The notes: a model not told the origin generated them from the sequence alone. A stretch of DNA of 64,000 bases from Candida dubliniensis CD36 (GCF_000026945.1 NC_012860.1:2604001-2668000), one strand, 5' to 3'. Shown: positions 9,227 to 19,574, counted from the stretch's first letter. Made by a program: numbers and translations.

Positions 9227-12124
9227 TTACTTTTTTTTACCAAAGATCCCTTTTTTCTTCTTCTCATGCGAGTGGTTGTTGTTATTATTGTTGTTGTTGT
9301 TACCTGAAGCAATCCCTCCTAATGGTTTAGCATTCATTGAATCCATAGTAGGAACGTTCAATTGAATAGTATCATTTTGTGTCTTGGGTGTATCATTAGA
9401 ATTGGCCGAAGACGAAGAAGTTTGTGAATCATTCATACTAGGTGGTCTCAAATAATTTCCATGTTGCAGGGTGTGTGGTCCCTGTTGTTGTTGTTGTTGT
9501 TGTTGTTGTTGGGACACTTGCTGACCACCATTACCGTTTAACATAAGAGGACCACCAGAACTAGCACGTCTAGATGCTGGAGCAATTCCATTACCATTTC
9601 CATAATTGCTAATCACATTCATGGATTTACGATTGGTTCCTGGTAATGGCATACCACCTCTACCTCCCATATCTAAACCATCTATATTACCAGCAAGAGG
9701 CATCTGAGAACGACGATTTGATTTCTTTGGGTTGGTTTTGAATCGTTGTTCAAGGAATGGATCAATTGGGGCAGCATTATTGAAACTATGATGTTGATGT
9801 GGTTGTGGTTGTGATTGTGGTGGTTGTTGATGTTGCGTTTGTTGCTGTTGCTGTTGTTGAAAATCGTAATATGAACTGATAGATCCAGTCAATGAATCCA
9901 ATCTTTTTTGTGGCATATTTTGATGTTGAGGATTTGAATGCATAGGTGGATACTGCTGATACTTGTTAAGTCCTGGCATTGATCCATTAGGTCTCAAGTT
10001 AGGTGGGAAATTGCCTTGAGACATTCCACCATTTGGTAATCCATGAGGTGGAGCTTGGTCGTTGGCATACATATTTCCATTACCTTGATTGTATGGAGGT
10101 CTTGAATTTGGTTGGTTAATATTTTGATAATATTGCTGCTGTGGTGGTGGAATTGCTCCATTGTTGTTATTATAATATTGTTGCATTGGTGGTGGACCAT
10201 TTCTATATTGTTGCTGTGGTTGTTGTTGTTGTTGTTGATCATAGTATTGTTGTTGCGAAGAAGCGTAGCCATTAGGTTGAGATCCGTTGTTATAGGACTG
10301 ATATTGTTGTTGCTGTTGTTGTGGTTGACCTTCTCTATCACTTTGATGTGGTCTAAATACTTGAGCCCCGCCACCATTAGCATCAACAAAATTGCCACTG
10401 CCATTTTGGTTTCTAGGTTCAACAGGAGAATTTTGTGGTTTTTGTTGGATAACGGGAGTATTTGGACCAATAGCTCCTTCATATTCTACCAAATGTTTAT
10501 AATCTTGGAACCCATCCAGAGTCATGACCGAATCACGGTTAACATTTTTGGCACCAGATACAGTATTTTCTTGTACTGGTGTTGGTTGTTGTTCCGGTAT
10601 TGAAACTGGTGATGTGTTGTTTACTGGTATTGATTGATTCTTTCTATTGTATTGTTCTTCTAACTCTTTAATTTTTTGTTTATATTTCGCTTCTAATGAT
10701 GTGTGTTCCTGTTCTAAACTTTTAATTTTCTGTTGATGTTGTTCATCTAATGATCGGTATGTACGTTCGTGTTCATTAATAAGTTGTTTTATTTTTTCCT
10801 CATTCTCATACTGAATGGATTTGGTTTTCCTGTCTTGATCATATTGTAAGTTTGATAATTTGGATTCAGCATCGACAATCTTTTGTTGGATGCTTTTCAA
10901 ATTCATTTCTTGTTTGATCATATCGTTATCCAAGCTGATCTTGGCAATTTCAATATCTTTTATTGCTAGATCTAATTTCTTTTGTTTTTGTAATTTTCCC
11001 TGGATATTCTCATCTAACTCTTTAGAAGAGGCACCATTGGTGGCAGAAGAATTCTTGGAAGAAGATTTTCGTTCGAAAAACAAAGAACCAGTAGGTGAAT
11101 TGATTTTTTGAAATTGATTCATAGTGGAATAAATGTTTTCCAAGTAAGGCGTTCTCACTCCATTATCATCACTTAATAAAATTGGTTGCAATAATAATAA
11201 ATCAAGTTCTAAATCATATTGTTTGTGGAAATTATAGAAAAAATTGGGGGAATTCATAAAATTCTCATTTTGGTTTACTGTTGGGAAAACATTCTCCCAA
11301 TAGTTTAACAAATTTTTTTCATTCTCAAACCCTTTGACCAATTTGCAACCCATTTTTTTAATGAGCTTAAATAACTCGTTTATCAACCCAGTAATCAACG
11401 GTTTTGACAATATATGCTTTTCCAATGCTTCAGGGAATTCAAGTTCAAATAGCGTCATGATTGGACTAAAAATTACACGAGGCAATGCCAATTTCCATTG
11501 ATAAGTGGTAAATTCAGTTGGATTTAAAGATTTCAACAATGTAATGGAACCATGAGATTCTTCTTGTACGGTCTGTAGTAATTTATAAACTTTTTGAAAA
11601 TTTTTATTATTAGCTATTTTAGATGATGTGGAATCAGAGGTGGTGCAACCAAGATAAATTCGTGAATCTTTATTTCTAATTTGGTGGTAATATTCATTGC
11701 GCGATACCATTCTAACATCACTCTCATTCATGATAGATCCAACAACAAGGGAAGGGTTATTAGGGAAGTTGGTCGACACATACGGTTCCAATTTAATGTA
11801 GCCTGTCAGTTCCACCAATATTATAGAATCCTGATGAAGTAAATGGGTTAACCCTTGACATATGCCTTGAAAATCTTGCAAAGAACTACAACTGGTGATA
11901 ACAATATCAAACTTTTGGGAATTAGGGATCTGTTTGAATGATGAATATGAATTATCGGGGGTATATTGGGACATTCCAAGTTGAGATGATTTCCATGTAA
12001 TAGGGGATTTAGGATCAACACTTGAATTCATTATTGACACGGCAACCGTGTTTGATTGATAAAATCTCCAAGCGTAAAATGCAACATTTGGGTTAGACCC
12101 AACTAGTAAACAAGATGTTGGCAT
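9227..12124 (-). CDS. ketopantoate-reductase-like scaffold protein with coiled coil and Q/N-rich tail (Svl3/Pam1-like)
   Basis: The 965-residue product starts with a Rossmann-like domain of roughly 340 residues. It opens with a hydrophobic strand and glycine turn (C-L-L-V-G-S-N-P-N-V-A-F-Y), and a second element reads S-I-I-L-V-E-L-T-G-Y-I-x-L-E-P-Y. This resembles ApbA/PanE ketopantoate reductases without an evident catalytic lysine that I can assign. Residues about 375-495 form a charged coiled coil (repeated K, E, Q heptads). Residues 560-930 are Q/N/P-rich with several poly-Q runs. The extreme C-terminus is a polybasic K-K-K-K-G-I-F-G-K-K-K. The plan matches what I remember of yeast Svl3/Pam1, cell-periphery and bud-neck proteins of unclear function. 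It lies upstream of the MICOS gene on the same strand. Enzyme activity should not be assumed. Confidence 0.85.
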   Translation of the reverse strand: MPTSCLLVGSNPNVAFYAWRFYQSNTVAVSIMNSSVDPKSPITWKSSQLGMSQYTPDNSYSSFKQIPNSQKFDIVITSCSSLQDFQGICQGLTHLLHQDSIILVELTGYIKLEPYVSTNFPNNPSLVVGSIMNESDVRMVSRNEYYHQIRNKDSRIYLGCTTSDSTSSKIANNKNFQKVYKLLQTVQEESHGSITLLKSLNPTEFTTYQWKLALPRVIFSPIMTLFELEFPEALEKHILSKPLITGLINELFKLIKKMGCKLVKGFENEKNLLNYWENVFPTVNQNENFMNSPNFFYNFHKQYDLELDLLLLQPILLSDDNGVRTPYLENIYSTMNQFQKINSPTGSLFFERKSSSKNSSATNGASSKELDENIQGKLQKQKKLDLAIKDIEIAKISLDNDMIKQEMNLKSIQQKIVDAESKLSNLQYDQDRKTKSIQYENEEKIKQLINEHERTYRSLDEQHQQKIKSLEQEHTSLEAKYKQKIKELEEQYNRKNQSIPVNNTSPVSIPEQQPTPVQENTVSGAKNVNRDSVMTLDGFQDYKHLVEYEGAIGPNTPVIQQKPQNSPVEPRNQNGSGNFVDANGGGAQVFRPHQSDREGQPQQQQQQYQSYNNGSQPNGYASSQQQYYDQQQQQQPQQQYRNGPPPMQQYYNNNNGAIPPPQQQYYQNINQPNSRPPYNQGNGNMYANDQAPPHGLPNGGMSQGNFPPNLRPNGSMPGLNKYQQYPPMHSNPQHQNMPQKRLDSLTGSISSYYDFQQQQQQQTQHQQPPQSQPQPHQHHSFNNAAPIDPFLEQRFKTNPKKSNRRSQMPLAGNIDGLDMGGRGGMPLPGTNRKSMNVISNYGNGNGIAPASRRASSGGPLMLNGNGGQQVSQQQQQQQQQQGPHTLQHGNYLRPPSMNDSQTSSSSANSNDTPKTQNDTIQLNVPTMDSMNAKPLGGIASGNNNNNNNNNHSHEKKKKGIFGKKK

Positions 12125-15091
12125 AATAGTAAATAATGGTTAAAGGGTTCTGATTACTAAAACAAAACAGGAATAAAAAAAAAAAGGATAGTTTATAACT
12201 ATTGTTTCAAAAAGAAAAAGAGAAACAATTGTAAAGAGCAAAAGTGAAAGTTTATAGTAAATTTTTTTTTTTTTTTTTTTTTTTTCTTTTTTAGTTGTTC
12301 TTTTTGTTTTTTTTTTAAAAAAAAAAGGTGTGGGAGAGAAGGAACGAAAGACAGAAAGAGAAGAAATCTCAATTTTGGAATTTGAATAAAAAGTAAATAA
12401 ATTAAATTTTTTCTTTTTTAACTCCTGACAGAAATAGAAATAGAAATAGAAACATTCTTAATATTTATTTCCTTTTCAGTTAAATTTACTTTATAATTTT
12501 CAAGATCTATAGATATTAGCAACATAGAAATCTATTCCTTTCATCTATTCCATTTTGTAAATCCGATTTTCATTGGTTTCTTAAACAACTAATGTAATTA
12601 GGAGCAAATCCAATTTTAAGTTGTGTTCTTTCAGACATTAAGTTGAGTGGTAGTGGTAGTTGTAGCAATATTTGATTTTGATAACACTTTCGGTGGTAAC
12701 AAACCCCCCACCACAACCATCACCACCACCAGATTAGTAGAAGAGGACCCAAAAATAGGTCAAATTTCACCTTGTTAGTACTTAGTTCAAGGTTTAAATC
12801 AAGTGCAAAACTAAACAATCTAAAAATTTATAGTTTTGCTCGCGATTCAATACCATCATTATTAGAGATGGAAAATATTGTACACCTCCTTTTGATCTTA
12901 AAAGTGTATGTGTGTGCTCTGTATCTTTTGTGTCTATCAATTAAAGACGATTAAGTGTAACGTTTACTCCAACAATTTATGTGTTTTTGAATTGTTTGAT
13001 ATTTTGTGGCATTCTGTTGAACGGGAAAACGAGGAGGAAGGGGACAGTGGAAACAATGTAGAAATTATTGCAAAAACGACATGGCAGTACGTGTTAGTTG
13101 GTGTTACTGTGTTCCACACTATATATATGAAGAAGTCAATTGATAAAGGGTAGTAATAAGTTTCTACAGCAGTATAAATAAGTGATGAATTGCATCCATT
13201 TGGTAGAAGAAGAAGAAGAAGAAAAAGAAAAAAAAAAAAGAGTATCGTCGTTTATTACTTAATTAAGTAATTTAAATGCAACAATTTTTTTTTTCTGTCT
13301 GGAACTAAAAAAAGAATAAATTATGTAACAAAATCACAAATCTCTTTTACAAATCTCACAAATTATTCACTGGGTTGAATTACTAAACTATTATATTGAA
13401 TTTATAATCAAGATTGACATAATAGTTATTGTTAATACACGAGGGGTTCAGGGGGTCATATATAAACTGATGTCAACAATCTTTTACTTGTTAGGGATGT
13501 TTCAGAAAAATATACCCAAACAAGCTTATTGTGGTATATAGCAGCAGTCGAGACAGAAATCGATTTGTCTCTTTTTTTTTTTTTTTTTTTCCGTTTGTGC
13601 AATTAACCTCAAACAGTATAATTTTGACTAAAGCCTTGAACGAGGCAGTGTTGTTGTTGTTGTTGATGTTGGCCTCAACAATTTATGTAATCCACATTTA
13701 GAGTTATAATCTTTCCAGTTTAAAAAAGTGAATAGGTATAGAGGCTCAGAAACTAGCCTTTTGGTGGCTAGTATAGTGTTTTATGGCGCATTCATGATAT
13801 AAATATTTGCAGTAATTTCAAATTGAACAAATCAATTTCTCGAAGTCATTCTTTCTGTCTCAGTTGACGAGTCGTCGTCTATTTGTGTTGATTATTCCAT
13901 TTTATTACAAGCGAAAGGAATACGAAAACCAAATTGAGAAAGTTACTTGTCGTTTTCGGCTCAACTGATTACAAATTTTGTCGGCATAAGCCTCCAATAA
14001 TTGTTTTGAAAGTAATAATAGCCGACCCTGGGCGACACGAGTTCTCGACATGTTCTAGTACAAAGTTCTTGTACTTAGTTGTCTCAGTTTATTGTGTCGT
14101 GGCTCAACTACTACTACTACTACTACTACTGCTTTTTATTTGTTTTACTTTTGTTTGAACATTTGCATCTGTAACTACCAAAGACTCTTCATAAAAAAAA
14201 AAACAGAATCTATATTTAGAATACTTTGTATCACGTGAGTGGAACATATTTTTCACCACCAGAAATTAAGTAGCCACTTACAGATCGCCCCCCCCCCCCT
14301 TTTTTTGTTTTTGATATTATAAACTTAATAGTTAGTTTTCTTGTATATTATATATTATCATATTATTATTATTATTGTTAGCTCTGATTTCTTCTATCAA
14401 TCATATGGTGAAACCCCTTAATTTTATGGATTATGTACAGGCATGCTTGATAATACATACACGACTGAATACGTTTAATCTTTTTTTGGTAAAATGTGCA
14501 CGCATCATTGGGGATGATGTTCCTATGGCACACTACTACTACTACAAAAAAAAAATTTTTTTTTTAATTCAAACCTAATTCTTTCTTTCTTTTTTTTTTC
14601 TTTTTGGAAATTCATCAAGTAATCCATTCCATTGGCGTCGTTCTTTAGCATTTAATTGTAGTTCTAATTAACTTGATAGCTGATGGCAAAAATTCTTATT
14701 GCAGGTGAAGGGGGGTGGTTTCTTCCTAAACCAAGGAGAATATTGCATTTTCTGAGATAAGAAAAGAGTTTATGATGGTATTATAAATTAAAGCAAACAT
14801 TTTTTTTAAAAAAAAAAGGGTGTATCTCCGGTTGATGAGTTTATTTCGATGACTCTTTCGGTCATAATCCCTTTTACATTTAGTAATTTTGAGATGGAAA
14901 ATGATGTAAATGATTTGTAGAAACTAAGATTCTCTTTGAACTTGAGATGATGTAGTTTTGTCTTTTTTTTTTAATGAGACATTGGTGGAGATGTGTTGGG
15001 TTTTGACGCGTCAAGTTTTGAATTCTATTTTAATTTTCTTTCGTTCTTTACAATTTCTATAATAGTAAATCATTACTTCGGTGTCGATAAA
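12125..15091. other. long gene-poor intergenic region upstream of CDC8
   Basis: About 3 kb without a convincing coding gene; the short open frames here have no family features and skewed composition. Visible items are long T-runs (12262-12284, 13570-13590), a 7-bp inverted repeat (ACTAGCC/GGCTAGT, 13752-13772), a palindromic E-box TCACGTGA at 14231-14238, a C-run at 14288-14299, a (CTA)n tract near 14106-14130, and the MCB palindrome at 15003-15014. Some of it could be a decayed LTR (see findings). Confidence 0.55.
15003..15014. promoter_or_regulatory. MCB-type G1/S element in the CDC8 promoter
   Basis: TTGACGCGTCAA is a perfect 12-bp palindrome around ACGCGT, the core recognised by MBF-type (Mbp1/Swi6) factors. 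It lies about 80 bp before the thymidylate kinase start. DNA-synthesis genes, including CDC8 in S. cerevisiae, are periodically expressed through such elements, so the placement fits. Confidence 0.7.
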
Positions 15092-15766
15092 ATGGCAAGA
15101 GGTCAATTAATCTTAATTGAAGGTCTTGATAGATCTGGCAAATCCACTCAAGCATCAATACTATCTACTAAATTATCTCCTTCTAAATTAATTAAATTTC
15201 CTGATCGTTCAACTCCAATTGGGAAATTAATCAATGAATATTTAACCAACAAATCATTTACATTAAGCGATCAATCAGCTCATTTATTATTTCTGGCAAA
15301 TAGATGGGAATTGAGTCAACAAATACAAGATTTATTAAATCAAGGATATTTCATCATATTGGATCGTTATATATATTCTGGTATTGCTTATACATTGGCC
15401 AAGAATGATTTCCATGATGAAACCATATCACAAGGTAAAAACAAACAACAATTGAACAACGTTGATTGGTTATTATCTCCAGATAAAGGATTACCTAAAC
15501 CTGATTTGACATTATTTCTCACTTTAGATTTAGAAGAGATTAGTAAACGGAAAGGATGGGGTGATGAACGTTATGAATTACAACAATTCCAAGCTAAAGT
15601 TAAGCAATGTTTTTTAGAAATATTAGATACTAATGATGATCCAACTATACGTATTGTTGATGTTGGTGGGAAAACCATTGATCAAGTAACTACTCAATTA
15701 TGGGAAATCATCGAGACTAATAAAAACCATGAATTAATTAATGATGCTATACAATTTATTACTTAA
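15092..15766 (+). CDS. CDC8: thymidylate kinase (dTMP kinase)
   Basis: The enzyme phosphorylates dTMP to dTDP with ATP, an essential step in dTTP supply. The chosen start gives 224 residues (S. cerevisiae Cdc8 has 216). It opens M-A-R-G-Q-L-I-L-I-E-G followed by the P-loop G-L-D-R-S-G-K-S-T at residues 11-19. The substrate motif L-D-R-Y-I-Y-S-G-I-A-Y-T and the lid segment G-W-G-D-E-R-Y-E follow. A further in-frame ATG at 14993 is rejected, because the extra 33 residues are unconserved and span the MCB promoter palindrome. The CTG at 15293-15295 encodes residue 68 in L-L-F-x-A-N-R-W-E, where Cdc8 homologues have Ser. This supports CUG-to-Ser decoding. The gene converges with APS2 at 57 bp, as in S. 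cerevisiae (YJR057W/YJR058C). Confidence 0.97.
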   Translation: MARGQLILIEGLDRSGKSTQASILSTKLSPSKLIKFPDRSTPIGKLINEYLTNKSFTLSDQSAHLLFLANRWELSQQIQDLLNQGYFIILDRYIYSGIAYTLAKNDFHDETISQGKNKQQLNNVDWLLSPDKGLPKPDLTLFLTLDLEEISKRKGWGDERYELQQFQAKVKQCFLEILDTNDDPTIRIVDVGGKTIDQVTTQLWEIIETNKNHELINDAIQFIT

Positions 15767-15822
15767 ATGTTTGCAAATCTGAAAGAAATACACGTGTTAC
15801 CGTTCGTAGCTTTACATTTTTA

Positions 15823-16260
15823 TCAATCTAATCCATCTAAATAACTTAATCGATTTAGAATTTTCTTTTTCAGTAATTCTTGTATTTCTCCACCAAGATA
15901 AATTTCATCTAATATATAATATAATTTATAGAAATTAAATACAAGATCAACTTCACAAACACTATCAAAATAAATATCCAAAATTTCCACGAAAAAATGT
16001 AAACTTTCTAAATAACTCAATTCTGAATCAATTAAATCAATACCACATAAAAAATATAATCCAGCGTATCGTCTATATACTAATTTATTTTGTTGAAATT
16101 CAACAAAATTAGATTGATGTTTGGAATCTCGACTACTGATTAATCGATGAATGTCCAGTATATATTGTTGTTTTTGTTGTGGTGTATATGAATTGTCAAA
16201 CCATTTAACTAATCGTGATTTGCCTTGACGATTAAGGACTAATATAAAATGTATTGACAT
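15823..16260 (-). CDS. APS2: AP-2 clathrin adaptor sigma subunit
   Basis: This 145-residue protein is close to the usual size (142-147) of sigma adaptins. It has the longin-type start I-H-F-I-L-V-L-N-R-Q-G-K-S-R-L-x-K-W, the block F-V-E-F-Q-x-x-K-L-V-Y-R-R-Y-A-G-L-Y-F, and C-E-V-D-L-V-F-N-F-Y-K-x-Y. The F-V-E-F and Y-R-R-Y-A-G-L-Y-F segments point to AP-2 sigma rather than AP-1 or AP-3. As part of the AP-2 heterotetramer at the plasma membrane it helps select cargo for clathrin-mediated endocytosis. Its 3' end faces that of CDC8; this convergent pair is shared with S. cerevisiae. A GGGAGG-rich stretch lies immediately upstream of its start. Confidence 0.96.
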   Translation of the reverse strand: MSIHFILVLNRQGKSRLVKWFDNSYTPQQKQQYILDIHRLISSRDSKHQSNFVEFQQNKLVYRRYAGLYFLCGIDLIDSELSYLESLHFFVEILDIYFDSVCEVDLVFNFYKLYYILDEIYLGGEIQELLKKKILNRLSYLDGLD

Positions 16261-16510
16261 AAGAAAGTGGGGAGGGGAGGGGAGGGAGGGATTGTTTGAT
16301 TTATGGTGTAATTTGAATTGATCGGATTAATTGGGGGAAACCAGTAATGAATAATTTTTTGTTGCTTGTTATACTTTGTGAACTCCAATAACCTTCTCAA
16401 GTGTCAGGGAGAAAAAAAAAAAAAAAAAAAACTATCATCAAACACGTCCGTGAAAATACACACCCACACTCACACGTTTAGGAATCAAACTTCTCATAAA
16501 TCACCTTATC

Positions 16511-18949
16511 ATGAGTTGGCATAATCAATCCAATGATCCTAACAATGACGATGAATATGGCAATAAAAAATTCAAACAATATGAAATCAAAGAAGGTATT
16601 GCATTTTTAATTGAAATAACACCAGAATTATTAACTCCTCAACTTAATTTAAATTCTCATAGTCAATTATTTGAAATATTATCAAGTATAAATGATTTAA
16701 TGCAAGAATTAATTATTACTTCTAGAAGTACTGGGATTGGAATATATTTTTATAATTGTGATAAATCAAATAAATTATCATCAATGAAAAATATTAATTG
16801 TATTGGATTTGAACGATTATTTCATTTGAATGTATTAAATTTAGCAAATATGAAAAAATTAAATGATTTAATTCAAGATGATATAAATAATATTAAATCA
16901 ATTGATGAAATTTTTAAATATCAACCATTAAAGAAAATTGATATGAAATTAGGTAAAAAACAATCACAATCTGAAACACAACCACAGACACAATCACAAT
17001 CACAATCATCAGGTTCAATACAAGAAACTCAATTGACAGTAGTTTTAAATAAAATGATTGATGAATTTATTAATAAAAAAGAGTTTAATAAACGAAGAAT
17101 GGTTTGGATTACTACTAATGATAAACCATATCATGAAGAATCTGAACGTGAAGCATTATGGAGAACAATTGATGATTTTTATTATTATGGGTTTTTCATT
17201 GAACCATTATTTTTATCTACCAATGGACAAAAACCATTTGATTTTGAATTATATAAAGATATTTTTATGAATACAAATTATTTGAAAAAAAGTCAAGAGA
17301 ATCTGGAAAATTTAACCCGCACTGTTTATGATAATGATGATGATCAAAATAATGATGACGATGAAAATCTTATTAAACCAAGTGGTGGATTTTCTAAAGA
17401 TAGTGTTGTTTTCAAGAAATCTGTCGTTGGTGATCAAATTAGGAAAACTATATTTAGAATCAAAGAAGTTAGACGAATACAATTTACTTGTGATTTAATT
17501 TTAAGTGATAATGGTAAAGTTGGTGGTGGATTTGGTTGTACTATTAAAGGATACATGTTATATTCTCATGAAAAAATTAATCGTAATGAATTATTACTTT
17601 ATACAAGATCAGAAACCCTTAAAAAAGTATTTGTAAGTACTAAATTGATGCAAAATGGAAAAATAATTGAAATTGCAAAAGATTCCAACAAATCATATCA
17701 AGATCGGAAAGAAGAGGCGGGAATAAAAAAGGGATATGAGATTGGTGGTGGACAAGATATTGTTATATTAAATAAACAACAATTAGAATTCCTCACCAAT
17801 TATTCTTTTGATCATAGATTAAAAGATAGTGATGATCATCATGATGGTGAAGATGGAAATGATAGTTTGGAAACAGATATATCAGATGATGATGATGATG
17901 ATGAAAAAGTAGGAATGACAGGTGGAGAAACAAAGCCAGTGTTGTTTTCTAAAGCTCCATACTTGAAATTAATTGGGTTTAGAGATATTTCACATTTTAA
18001 CCCTGTATATTCCTGTGGTGCACCGATTTTTGTTACACCTGATATTGATAATGGAATGACATCTTCAGCAGTTACCGGTGGATTTACTAATTCTTTCAAA
18101 ACATTTGCTTCATTATATCGATCATGTGTGAAATTAAATCAATATGCCATTGTTTTCGGTTGTACAAGAAGTAATTCTCGACCCTATTTGTATGCTTTAT
18201 ATCCTACTCAAACAACAAACTCATCCAAAATACCATTTCTGAAAAAACTCGATGACAGTGATGATGATGATGATGATAATGATAATGATAATGTTGATAA
18301 AAATCAAGATGAATTCCCACAAGGTTTCCTACTAATTAAGTTACCTTGGCTTGAAGATGTTCGGGCATTACCTAGAGAATATATCACAAATACTCAACGA
18401 GAAGCCATCCATAATGATGACAGTTTAATTGAAAGTTTTAAACAATTATTGCCTAAATTTGAACTTCTGCATTATGATCCTCGAGAATTCCCTAATGCAT
18501 CATTAAATTATTTTTATAAAGTTATCAAACATGAAATTTTACAAATGGAATTTAAACTTTCTCAAAAACCATTAATAGAAAATGATATAACAATGCAAAA
18601 ATTGGTACAATTGAAAAATTCAATAAATAATGATGATACTGCTATTGAATTATTACAAAAGATTAATTCTCGTATGGATGAAATTGATTCTACTATTGGT
18701 GTTGAAGTTTTGAAACGGAAACAAATGGAAATTGATAATCAAACTGATAAAAAGAAAGAAAAAAAATTTAAATCAGGTCCAATTTCTGATCAAGAAATAT
18801 TACATGCATGGGAAAATAATCAATTGGATCGATTTTCAATGGATCAATTGAAAGAATTTAAAAGAAAATATCCTGAAGTTAAATCAGCTAATAGGAAAGC
18901 TGAATTGATTGAAAACATTAGTCAGTTCATAAATACTCATAAAAGATAA
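16511..18949 (+). CDS. YKU70: Ku70 subunit of the Ku DNA-end-binding heterodimer
   Basis: The 812-residue protein has an N-terminal vWA-like Ku domain (about residues 25-270; G-I-A-F-L-I-E-I-T-P-E-L near 30), a central Ku beta-barrel (about 290-640) and a C-terminal SAP domain at about 770-812 (L-K-E-F-K-R-K-Y-P-E-V-K ending in K-A-E-L-I-E-N-I). Ku70 with Ku80 binds DNA ends in non-homologous end joining and acts at telomeres. It is about 200 residues longer than S. cerevisiae Yku70 (602). Much of the extra length is in three acidic, Asp/Asn-rich insertions near residues 272-284, 438-466 and 580-596, plus a Q/S/T-rich run near 153-172. The SAP domain makes it Ku70 rather than Ku80. Confidence 0.93.
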   Translation: MSWHNQSNDPNNDDEYGNKKFKQYEIKEGIAFLIEITPELLTPQLNLNSHSQLFEILSSINDLMQELIITSRSTGIGIYFYNCDKSNKLSSMKNINCIGFERLFHLNVLNLANMKKLNDLIQDDINNIKSIDEIFKYQPLKKIDMKLGKKQSQSETQPQTQSQSQSSGSIQETQLTVVLNKMIDEFINKKEFNKRRMVWITTNDKPYHEESEREALWRTIDDFYYYGFFIEPLFLSTNGQKPFDFELYKDIFMNTNYLKKSQENLENLTRTVYDNDDDQNNDDDENLIKPSGGFSKDSVVFKKSVVGDQIRKTIFRIKEVRRIQFTCDLILSDNGKVGGGFGCTIKGYMLYSHEKINRNELLLYTRSETLKKVFVSTKLMQNGKIIEIAKDSNKSYQDRKEEAGIKKGYEIGGGQDIVILNKQQLEFLTNYSFDHRLKDSDDHHDGEDGNDSLETDISDDDDDDEKVGMTGGETKPVLFSKAPYLKLIGFRDISHFNPVYSCGAPIFVTPDIDNGMTSSAVTGGFTNSFKTFASLYRSCVKLNQYAIVFGCTRSNSRPYLYALYPTQTTNSSKIPFLKKLDDSDDDDDDNDNDNVDKNQDEFPQGFLLIKLPWLEDVRALPREYITNTQREAIHNDDSLIESFKQLLPKFELLHYDPREFPNASLNYFYKVIKHEILQMEFKLSQKPLIENDITMQKLVQLKNSINNDDTAIELLQKINSRMDEIDSTIGVEVLKRKQMEIDNQTDKKKEKKFKSGPISDQEILHAWENNQLDRFSMDQLKEFKRKYPEVKSANRKAELIENISQFINTHKR

Positions 18950-19574
18950 GTCAATGTGTGTATATATATTCACACCAGAAGTTTGTTGGTAGTAGGGTTA
19001 GTGATTGCAAAAAAAAAAAAAAATTGATTTTTGGATTTACTATACATATTGAAAATATTCTGATCTTTGTAGATTAAGATTAAATATATTAAAATTTGAT
19101 TTACAAGACAGGTATTTGAACCTGTGAATTATAACTAGTGATGAACATTTTTTTTTTTTTTTTCCATCAAATTTATGACAAATTTTTAATGAAAACACAA
19201 AAAATAAATCAAACAAGTATTTTATTAACATAGCTATATAAATCATCGTATAACTGGAATATCAAATAAAAAGTTCTGTCTAACAATGCTATATATTAGT
19301 ACTAACGAGTTATTTTTCATTTTTATAGAGTCATATAAAGTTAAGAACTTCAAAATAACTCATTCCCCAATCTCCACATAAATCCAACACAAGAACAGTC
19401 ACAACAGCAAAACAAAAAAAAAAAACTATCTCTTAAAGCCGATACTATCCAATTATGGGTTTCAATATTCAATAAGCCCTTGGAAATTACTTATATCAAA
19501 TGATTTGATGATATTATTGTAGTATAGTTTTGAAGTAGTATATTTAAAATTAAGAGGTGGGTTTCCATAAGAAA
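18950..19574. other. intergenic region between Ku70 gene and tRNA cluster
   Basis: No gene is seen. It contains A and T homopolymers (about 19008-19023 and 19149-19163). An open frame on the minus strand here is low-complexity and not believed. Confidence 0.5.

Noticed and set aside
10112..10603. Leu-rich plus-strand frame opposite the 9227-12124 gene
   Set aside because: Antisense reading of GTT/TTG repeats that encode poly-Q on the other strand.
14231..14238. TCACGTGA as a centromere CDEI element
   Set aside because: No CDEII/CDEIII-like neighbours, and CUG-clade centromeres are regional and lack this point-centromere structure; treated as a possible Cbf1 site only.
12772..14578. Several 60-81 residue open frames in the CDC8 upstream spacer
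   Set aside because: Short, overlapping and partly made from repeats, with no domain or signal pattern.
14993..15091. N-terminal extension of CDC8 from the upstream in-frame ATG
   Set aside because: It would add 33 unconserved hydrophobic residues and place the MCB promoter element inside the coding region; the downstream ATG gives the family-standard length.
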